64,000 bases of DNA, taken from assembly GCF_027943255.1 (NCBI RefSeq), contig NC_072896.1, positions 123,225,879 through 123,289,878 on the forward strand. Reading direction: 5' to 3'. The position numbers and the translations under genes are program-made. Positions 56,321-64,000 of the stretch are shown one piece after another. Origin of the DNA: Anastrepha obliqua. Lineage: Eukaryota; Arthropoda; Insecta; Diptera; Tephritidae. The notes beneath the pieces are model-generated. The model saw nothing but the letters and a program-made list of their open reading frames with translations, did no database searches and was not told where the DNA came from. The stretch's first letter is position 1; each line of letters starts with the position of its first letter.

Positions 56321-56520
56321 TTGGATGCTTTTTTTAATTGCTTATATTTTTTTATGTTTGATCTTGTAAATCTTTCTCTATTCTCATATTATATTTCATT
56401 CAATAAATGTTTTAAGTTCATTATTTGAGTTGGTTTTATTCAGAAACATCCATTAGCACACGTTAAACCCAAAAAATAATTTTGGCCCCTTAGATTGTTC
56501 AAATACCCCTATGTGCGGTG

Positions 56521-57010
56521 TAGGTAAACACAAACTAAGGCAACAACGCGCACTACTCCGAGCATTTATCACCCGCACAAACGCAGCGATTCCAGGACCG
56601 CAGCAACGGCTCAAATTACCGCATGGCAATACTAATAAATCCGACGCCGGAATGGATAGCTCTTTACAGTATAGCCAGGAAACGGAAACAAGGGCCAAAA
56701 AGTAAGCACCAAGAATATATAATATTATCTTGTAGGTACCAAGCAAACAAGCGTCGGAGAGTAGCCATTGTTATTTCTCACTAGAAATTAGCAACCACAA
56801 GGAAAAACTCAGAACTAATAGCCTAAAGTGTATCTAAGATATATATGAGGTATAGCTTTCTCTCTTCTTTTCCTCTACGTTATATCTTTTTTCTCTCTTG
56901 CGGAACGAAAATGCCCAAAACGTTGCATGGTCTTGAAATTTTACTCTCCATTCTCGCTCGTCCAACGCCTAAGAACTTTCACTTCAAAAAATTATTTTAA
57001 AGCTGAAGAT
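56521..57010 (-). repeat. Dispersed repeat, copy 2 (right part), with extra sequence next to the Transib
   Basis: 56750-57010 is the reverse complement of 36.77-36.98 kb (landmarks TTTTTCCTTGTGGTTGCTAA, GATACACTTTAGGCTATTAG, GGGCATTTTCGTTCCGCAAG). The 225 bases between the Transib and this part have no counterpart at 36.9 kb. Confidence 0.65.
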
Positions 57011-57014
57011 GCAA

Positions 57015-58915
57015 AAATGGCGTATTTATTATAAGAAAGTTCGGTGAATTTGTGAAAACTGCAAATTAAAAAACAAAAAAATATTTAAGAACTAAAAATT
57101 TAATTTTTTTTTTGTTTTTTTCAGCCTTTCCCCCGTGGTAATAAACTAAAAAACCGAAGTTTATTTAAAAACTAACAATTAAAAACTTTTGTAATATATC
57201 ATAGTTTTAAACTTTCTCTCAAGCACGTCTCCGTCAACTCAGCACCTATAAGACCACAATTCAGGCCATTGGACTATTGTAGCCACGAAAAGAGTTAAAT
57301 TGTTTTTCACTTTCCCACAGGGTTTCTTCTTAATTCTACGCAGCTTTATGACTTCCTGCTTTGTATGTGCGTTACGTGAAGCAACGAGTATATATTTCTA
57401 ATTGCATGCAACTCGCTGAATAATTAATGAAGCCATAATTAAATAAAATTTGATGAACTTTTCTGTTCCAATAAATTTACATAAGCGGACCCGAGAGTAG
57501 ATGAAGTGCAAATAGAATAAAAGAACTGCAGTCAGGAAACAAATTGAACTCGTGACTTATTCGAATACAAATCAAATGCAGCTGCTGAAGTTCATCTAAA
57601 TGCTCCAATGCAGGCCTACAACTAAGTAGTCTAAGGTGGAAAGAAGAATAGGAGTTAATATGCGCAGGCATAATTAGTGGTAGATGCAGTGAAGAATTTG
57701 TGAAACTTTTGTGCGCACTTATAAGCACCAACAAATGAGCAGAAAAAATTCCCAATATTGGGTGCATTCACTGCAAGTTTTCTTTATTATGCGCCACAAA
57801 ATAGATTCCTTGAATTACAGCGGCACGGTAGAGTGAGCACTGAAAGCAAAACAAAATAAGCAGCAGAGAAGAAAGCAATTAAGCTTGCATTCAAAACTTT
57901 TCGCATACCAGCTTATAGTGGCATATTGCGTGCGCGAAAAGAACACAAAAAAAAGAAATATAAGAAAAAATTCCATGCAAAGCAAATTACAAATTAAAAC
58001 TTTAAACGGAAGCGAGTTGTAGTTTGTGCAGCTGACGCACTCCAGCCGAACTTATATCACTTTAACCACTGCAGTTATGAGCTTATTCATGTGGCATAAC
58101 ATAGTTGAGCTGCGCTTTAAATAAGGAATTAAAACAAGCGAATATTGCGTGCCTTAGTCCTGCGAAGATGGACTAACCGGCTTGTGGCGTTGCTGGCAAC
58201 TTGCTAAATAATGTGAATTTTTATATATAGAAAGTATTCGCTACTAGCAGCTATGCTCATTAACTTTTCCGAATTGTTATTGAACAATTTATTGCTGAGC
58301 AAAAAATATTTTCATTAGCGCTAAAACTATTTCGCTACAAAAGCTATCAATTGACATTCTCTCACTTATTCATTGAAAACGTTTCGGGGGCAATTAAAAC
58401 TTGCTGGTCACCATGGGGCATCAGCTACATTGTTAGGTTTTATAATCGACTGTCCTGAAAACTTTATGGAACGAGACTGTTTGCAGCAGGGCAATTCAAT
58501 TGAAACTCGCACACCTACAATAAAGGCATTTAAATGGATAGATTTAATTTATGTTGCGTATACGCCACGTCGGCACAACGTTCGCTTATGCGCTCATAGG
58601 CACACTTCCGTCGTTGCACATTTTAGTGGTTTTTGTTTGAAGTTTTCTATTTTTTATTTGCTAATCATATGGAATTACTAGACCTATTGCTGGTGCATAT
58701 AAAAAGTTGCTCACTTTTTCTTCTTAGTGGACTAGGGGCGAGATTTGAATTCTCATTTTCAAATAACAATCGAGAAAAATTGTAAATCAGTGGAAATTGT
58801 TGATACTGCAGTGAATATAAAGCCTTCAGTGCCTTAGGTTAAGTAAAGTTACGAACTTAAATGAAACTGTGAAACTTGATTGGGGGGAGGGGGGCTTTTA
58901 AAATTACCCACCCAT
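57015..58915. other. Unique DNA, probably intergenic or intronic
   Basis: No gene or element recognised. Frames of about 100 codons (57477-57767 minus, 58373-58681 plus) have no motif. Confidence 0.45.
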
Positions 58916-58917
58916 AT

Positions 58918-59230
58918 TGGGCGACCGTCGTAGTCAATTGGTGTGGTCAATGCTACTAAATTGACAATTCCTGCCGAAATTGATTTATTGATTTAAGTCT
59001 ATGAACAAAAAATTCTACGGCTGACTACCTTTTGGTTATTGTGGGTTCGAAGCCCACTACGTAAAAAAGTATAGAATTATAAAAAGTGTTTTCTAACAGC
59101 GGTCGCCTCTCCGCAGTTAATGGCTAACTTTCGGTTGTAGTTATGTCATTAAAAAACTGCTCATGAAATCTGTGTGCTATTGAGCGGTGGTATTAGGTTG
59201 TAGGTATCTCTATCTCCGGAATAACAAAAA
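58918..59230 (+). repeat. tRNA-derived SINE, diverged copy F
   Basis: Begins GGGCGACCGTCGTAGTCAAT. The head is disrupted by about 60 extra bases. The B box reads GTGGGTTCGAAGCCC near 59040. The body has AACAGCGGTCGCCTCTCCGC, then TAATGGCTAACTTTCGG and AAACTGCTCATGAAATCTG. It is the oldest-looking copy in the window. Confidence 0.7.
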
Positions 59231-59234
59231 AACG

Positions 59235-60225
59235 CATACAACATAAATTACAGTATCCATTTTAGCCTTTGGTTGAAAAAAGGCCAATAATATGACTGCT
59301 GTAAAACGACATCAAATATTCACATGCGCAACATTCACTGACAGCTCAACCGAGCCTTAATCAGCCTTATGAACGTAGTTACTGAGCTTAACCGAAAAAG
59401 GTAATCTTTTATTCCATCCATCCCTCCCCAGCTGATCCCAAGTCCACGCAAGGCAGCAATAGCATAGTGGATGTTCTTATGCCGCAAAATTCTGAGCCTA
59501 TTGAACTTTATGAGTGCGTTTATGTGCGCGTTGGCACAACCAGTAATAATTTTACTTTAATGGACCAGTTGGTTACGAGAATAGCGAAAATGCAAGTTTT
59601 CAATATTTCTACAAATTTACATTTAAAAGGTGGTGTTGCTGCATTATCTTGGTCGGAATTTATTTTTAAAATTGATTATTTTGAAAAATTGTTCAAGCGT
59701 AAGGCAATACGTTTCATCCCTTGCGGCGATGTGAAATTGAGTGTTTGCCTTTTTTTGGTTTGCTTTTGTGTTTTTTGTTTTTGGTTTTTGTTTTTGGTTT
59801 TTGTTTTTTTTTTTTTCTTGTTTTTTCTGGTCATGTGATTTATCAAGAAACCAGTCGATAAACCAATCCATACAAATAACTTTTTAGTGAATTTTTGAAC
59901 ATTTTTGATGTCTGCGCTGTGCTCTGAATTATTGATAAGTGTCTGGGTTATTATTGAATTGGATTGAAGTTTACAACGCAAATGTGCGTATTTATCGCTT
60001 ATCGCAGTCCTTCTAGTTGTGCAGCAGATTTGGAGTGAAAATTGTGTAAACAGTTCTTGGCTGCTGCTGGTCAGTATAACACTTTCTTATACCTACACAT
60101 GCATTCAAAATAATAGGAGCGCGGTAAAAAACTAAGTTTTGAGAATACTTTTTTTTACTTAATTATTTTTATATTTTTATAAAATAATATTTATCATTCT
60201 ACTAATGCTACTAATGCCCACTGGA
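59235..60225. other. No gene; T-rich low-complexity tract
   Basis: A TTTTTG/TTTTTC tract at 59750-59825 produces artificial open frames on both strands. The 123-codon frame at 59467-59838 (+) has a phenylalanine-rich end because of it and no motif upstream. Confidence 0.5.
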
Positions 60226-60229
60226 GGCG

Positions 60230-60930
60230 CTTCCATCAAATAAGCACACAAAATTGGTTAGAATGGAGCCACGGCCATAGAAAATTGCCAGTGAATCTTA
60301 GGAGTCTAGGTATGAGAAATACAATAGCGGTACTAACAGGGCATTGTCTAAGTGGCGGGCATGCAAATTGACTGAGGGTGCCACATAATGACTTTTGCCG
60401 AAGCTACCGACACTCGGTCATTTTTATACAGAAAAGGGCTTTTAACGCTCCAATTCGTCTTTCTTGATAGCATTGAAGAGGTCTTACAAATCTTCTTCCG
60501 CAAGATGGTTTCGTGTGTAGAAGTCCACGCATATGGGGAAGTCCTTAATTGCCATTCACTTGGGAGTGACCAGGACGATTCTTCTGCATACGGTGTAGGC
60601 AGCTCACAATTTCCGGACTTTGCCCCAGTATCCTCTCGGTAGCTTCCGAATGTCCGTTTGAGAGCGAGCTAGTGTAAGAAGGCGAAACATCCAAAGTTGC
60701 GCACTGGGTTTGGAACCCGCCATGTAAAAATCCTTACCTAATGAAAATGACAACAAAGCCTTTCCCAAATAGAATTGCCGAAATTAACAAAATTCATTAA
60801 ATCCATTGCTTGGCTTCAAAAAGACTCTGCAGTGTAAAAAACGAACTCCAGTGGTATCACAATGGTACTATCCAGGCCTAAGTGTGTCGCATGACAGCCA
60901 CTCAACCTAACCTAACTTAATATATAAAAG
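60230..60930 (+). mobile_element. LINE 3' end (R1-like), decayed, with CCTAACCTAA tail
   Basis: Pieces read RSLGMRNTIAVLTGHCLSG, then a stop and LRVPHNDFCRSY, the TGHC...C block before the LINE C-terminal zinc-knuckle. The rest is scrambled. The UTR has CCAGTGGTATCACAATGGTA and GGCCTAAGTGTGTCG, and ends CACTCAACCTAACCTAACTT near 60920, the tail shared with 50.9 kb. Confidence 0.6.
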
Positions 60931-60978
60931 AAAAGTGCTCTCCACAAGAAATTAGCCAGTAACTCTACTTTTTAGAAA

Positions 60979-61140
60979 TAGTATGCCACTTTATAACCCA
61001 TTAAATTTGAATACACAAAAATGCAAGTTTCAAGTGGCTGAAAGTTCTTGTTGATTTTTGTAATATATTTTTTTTTCATTGGGCTGTTGCGTATTTTCTT
61101 CCACATAGAAAACTTTGAAAATGTGTTTTATATGAGAAGA
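60979..61140 (+). repeat. Short dispersed repeat (GAGTATGCAGTTTTATA type), copy 3
   Basis: Diverged: AGTATGCCACTTTATAACCC then ATTAAATTTGAATACAC and AATGCAAGTTTCAAG, with TTTCTTCCACATAGAAAACT downstream. Alignment to the 47.5 kb copy spans about 150 bases with gaps. Confidence 0.4.
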
Positions 61141-61144
61141 AATT

Positions 61145-62920
61145 CCCAACATCGCATACAGAAATAAAAGCAGAAAAAATTTCGAAAATCAAAAAAAAAT
61201 TTTGAGTGAGTTGAAACTTTTGTCTAACTAAAATTTATTGATTAAAGAGTTAAAAATTTTGAAGTATTATATTAAATTTTTTTTTTAACTTTAGGCAAAG
61301 CTTGAAGCTCTGAGTTATTTGGTTAACTGTATAACTTACATATATTTTTTTTAGAGATTCTAATAAGTATTTTTTTTAATTTTTATATTGTCTTGCATTT
61401 TATAAACACTTGAAAGCTCTAAGTTGTTTATTATTGTAGAAAGCGTTATACTTTTATAGAAAAGAAAAAAATTATTTTCAAAAACAAAAACAAAAAAAAA
61501 ATCTTACTTCTCAAAACTTAGTAATACCCCTTGGCCTATTATTTTGAACGCTGGCTTACATATGTACGCTTCAGGGCAGACTTTTGCCAGCCTTCCTCTG
61601 AATATATATATATATATATATTCTATTAGTTTCCTTCCTTCGTTCAAACATTTCGCATATATTTTTAGAACACTCAAAGTTATCAAAAAACTTTTCTACC
61701 CAACCAAATAGACTCCGCCAGAGAAGGGCATATCTTCGAGTATATCTGATATACGATAATACACATGTTTATATGCGCATACATTGTCGTACATGGAAGT
61801 ATCTTCGGCAACTACTTTCGTAAAATACAGGAAATAAGTAAAAGTTACTGCATTAATCTTCGCCTGTGCTTGTAACATCGTTTTTTGTGGTGTTTCTTGC
61901 CTGCTTCGACATCATTTTGGCAGGCACCTCATAAGCCAGGTTTGTGTGTTGCGAGCCTACACATTCCATAAAACTTTTTTAATTGCTCCAGCATTAACTT
62001 AGCATTTTCTATGTTGCACTGACACAATTCGCTCACACGCCTGATAGCCCTCCGGCTACCAATTCACCAAGCATTGACACTCTCATGTGGGTATGTACGA
62101 GTGCGTGTAGGTATGTAGTTGTACGTGCACTGATGTGTGAAATTTTGATGTTAAAGTTTTATTGCGTCCTTAACTTGTGTATTTCCTGCGGCTACTCTCA
62201 TAAAATGAGTATTTAGTGTTGATTGCTTATCTCTTCACACATTCGGTGTGGTTAGGAAAGAAAGAAAAAAAACTTTTGAGCATCTTTTCGATTTAATTCG
62301 ACGATGAAAGTAATTTAGTAGGGATTACATGATTGAGATAAAATATGCAGCATTTTATGTGATAACTTTTGTTTCTTTTGAATGGAATTTCATAATTCCG
62401 CAATTAAAAAAGAATACCTCGTTTCTATTGCTTAAAGCAATTGACCAGCTTATTCTTAAAAGCCGTTCTTGAGTCGGGCTTTGTACTATTAAGAAAATTT
62501 TGCGAGTGCTTTAAAAGGTGACAATTCGTTAATGAGTCTAAGTGCGTTGAATAAAATTTTCCTTCCAAATTCTGGGAGCCTCTAGTGCACATTTACTAGC
62601 CACAGCACATTTACTATTCATCAGTTCCGTCTACTTCTGGTCTATTACCAGCTTCAGTCCCGTCAGCAGTTGAAAATACAGGCCCGAATTAAGTGTTAGA
62701 CCTGATATGAGTAGTTCATAGTGATTGATTCTTTTCCGATTTGAATCAAATACTTAGCAAAATTTGTTTACCCATAATTCGGGCCAGTGGATCCTTTAAA
62801 CTGGCACACATTTTATTCACAATCGTAATTATTTTTTTCGTATTCCATTTTTTTCCATGGGTATTTATTATCCACTTTATAAATGCGCCTACTTTGATTT
62901 ATTTTAGGAAAGAGTCGGGC
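61145..62920. other. AT-rich unique DNA, no gene seen
   Basis: A (TA)n run near 61600-61622 and AT-rich blocks. Nothing else recognised. Confidence 0.5.
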
Positions 62921-62924
62921 GTTT

Positions 62925-63250
62925 GTTCGATCTAAAATTTGTTCTTGCGTCAGTTTTTTGATATCCATAAATCGAGCTCGTGCCTGAGACCAGCCTTGTG
63001 CAAATAATTCAAAGTCGAAATAGTTTCCGTCTTATCTCAACTCCCAGGAAATGAAATAAGTACCCACTTGCTAGTCCACCTTGACCATTTCTATGGTTTT
63101 ATCAGCATTTTCGATGATTGGCTTACCAGAGCGCGCCTCACCATCGACGTTCATACGTGCATTAAAATCATTTAAAAATTTGCTGTTGGACCATAAGCAG
63201 AATAAATTTCTTTAACCGCCTGCTCCGACTGTAATGAAAAATTGATTTTT
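62925..63250 (-). pseudogene. Mariner transposase N-terminal remnant
   Basis: On the minus strand, across two frames: EQAVKEIYSAYGPTAN, then NARMNVDGEARSGKPIIENA and DKTIEMVKVD, then LNYLHKAGLRHELDLWISKN. These correspond to the helix-turn-helix, linker and second helix-turn-helix of a mariner transposase (compare the usual LNHLHKAGLRKQLDVWIPHE). Everything downstream, including all catalytic boxes, is missing. Its linker differs from the other mariners here, so it is a further family. Confidence 0.7.
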
Positions 63251-63379
63251 GTTGCCTTCTGTAAAACTATTCATTAATTAAAAAACCCGTAAAACCACTT
63301 TTTTATTGAGTGCATTTCTTTTTTTTTTTGATTAAGGTGTAAAAGCCATCCAAAGCCTTAGTCGGTGTGTGACTTTAAC

Positions 63380-64000
63380 GCCACTAAAATCACCTCAAGT
63401 CGGACGGTTCAGCCTACAAAAATGCCGATTTGGTAACTACGTCAGGAGTCCGTCTTGAGTAATCGAGCTCATTCGACAGTTGCATTCGTAGGCTGTTCTA
63501 GCAACATTCCTTCGCCTCCAATCCATGATTCGTGTGGGAAAAGCTTGCATCGTCCTGCACTTTCCATCCGGCTCTAGCATTTGTGGGATTAGGTTATTGG
63601 ACCAGTTTCATTTGCCAGGTCATCCCGTTCCTTAGCCAACCTGTTGCAATGAAAGTCCACATCTTCGACAGTTTCCTTTTCATCCAAGCATTCTGGGCAA
63701 TAAGAACTACCAGCCAAGTCTAGGCGATGCAGACATTTTTGTTAGCATCCGTCTCCGCTTAATAGCTGTGTCAGGTAAAAATCAACGTCTCCGTGTTTTC
63801 GACAGATCCACACGTTAATCACTGAGATCAACAATCTATGCGTCCATAGGCCTTTTGGTGACTAGTCCCATTTTAATTGCCATTCAGCTATCGAGGTAAA
63901 ATGATCTGCTTGTTGGAGTTTCTCTCGCGGCTTGGGGCCGTGCTAATACAATCTCTGCAGTAAAACTTCCTTTGGTCATTTGCCCGGATGTTTATTTTAC
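63380..64000 (-). mobile_element. R1-like LINE C-terminal part, running off the window
   Basis: The minus strand gives DVDFYLTQLLSGDGC, a stop, QKCLHRLDLAGSSYCPECLD, EKETVEDVDFHCNRLAKERD and DLANETG. This is the YLTQ.L.GHG.F..YLH...........C..C......EHV.F.CPRF block of R1-clade LINEs, here with the Glu-His pair mutated. The part right of 63800 should hold more of the RNase H/linker region but is too decayed to read. 3' UTR sequence lies to the left. Confidence 0.65.

Larger units (their letters stand above)
53906..56515 (+). mobile_element. Transib DNA transposon with TIRs and 5-bp target duplication CGGTG
   Basis: The left end CACATACAGGTATTTGAAAG and the right end (reverse complement) CACATAGGGGTATTTGAACA match at about 33 of 40 positions. 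CGGTG lies on both sides (53901-53905 and 56516-56520). Termini starting CAC and a GC-rich 5-bp duplication are the hallmarks of Transib, whose ends resemble V(D)J recombination signal heptamers (CACAGTG). The 2610-bp element contains a two-exon RAG1-like transposase gene, a tandem duplication and an AATAAA near 56402. It is inserted in or beside a dispersed repeat shared with 36.8-37.1 kb. Confidence 0.92.

Noticed and set aside
59467..59838. 123-codon open frame with Phe-rich end
   Set aside because: The end is created by a T-rich low-complexity tract; no motif, and the reverse strand is equally open.

Overview
The window is eukaryotic, AT-rich (short runs of A and T everywhere), with no operons and no long uninterrupted gene. 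Almost everything recognisable is mobile DNA, mostly broken. The mixture (mariner copies of several families, Jockey/R1/LOA-like and RTE-like LINEs, Transib, a tRNA-derived SINE whose body I believe is the one common in tephritid fruit flies, and LINE 3' ends closing in CCTAACCTAA) points to a fly, most likely Tephritidae. That assignment is recognition from memory, not a database result.

Layout. 0.5-2.6 kb: a minus-strand LINE with a second LINE 3' end inserted head-on into its reverse transcriptase. 5.1-7.2 kb: a tRNA-like SINE head, a hAT-type MITE with 8-bp target duplication, and a decayed mariner. 10.0-12.0 kb: a three-level nest (MITE, then SINE, then mariner with TA duplication) beside an IS630-like relic. 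13.1-19.0 kb: a 5'-truncated Jockey fragment, then a nearly full-length but broken LOA/R1-like LINE with ORF1, endonuclease, RT and RNase H. 19.6-20.5 kb: an internally deleted mariner. 24.8-29.0 kb: IS630-like relic, TTAA-flanked MITE, RTE-like LINE, Tc3-like relic. 29.6-30.1 kb: LTR-like promoter segment. 31.2-32.8 kb: a 1285-bp mariner with only two lesions, sitting in a LINE tail. 33.6-35.9 kb: another LINE, a reversed SINE and a diverged tandem repeat. 37.4-41.0 kb: TTAA-type elements carrying a nested IS630-like element and SINEs. 41.8-43.9 kb: a spliced, cysteine-rich gene of uncharacterised family (broken). 44-51 kb: three more mariner derivatives and LINE tails. 53.9-56.5 kb: a Transib (RAG1-like) transposon with terminal repeats, a 5-bp target duplication and an internal tandem duplication. 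58.9-64 kb: SINE, LINE tails and a mariner N-terminus.

No complete host gene is visible. The best host-exon candidates are a 34-codon exon with a signal-peptide-like start near 48.75 kb and a 42-codon exon near 9.83 kb. The long unique stretches (7.2-9.8, 20.5-24.8, 51-53, 57-58.9, 61.1-62.9 kb) look like intergenic or large-intron DNA.

The elements do not form one system. They record successive insertions whose order can be read from the nesting. The main shared theme is that most mariner-superfamily copies lost the middle of the transposase while keeping their ends, the usual form of non-autonomous derivatives. The most distinctive items are the Transib copy, the uncharacterised cysteine-rich gene, and a MITE that appears to carry a SINE.
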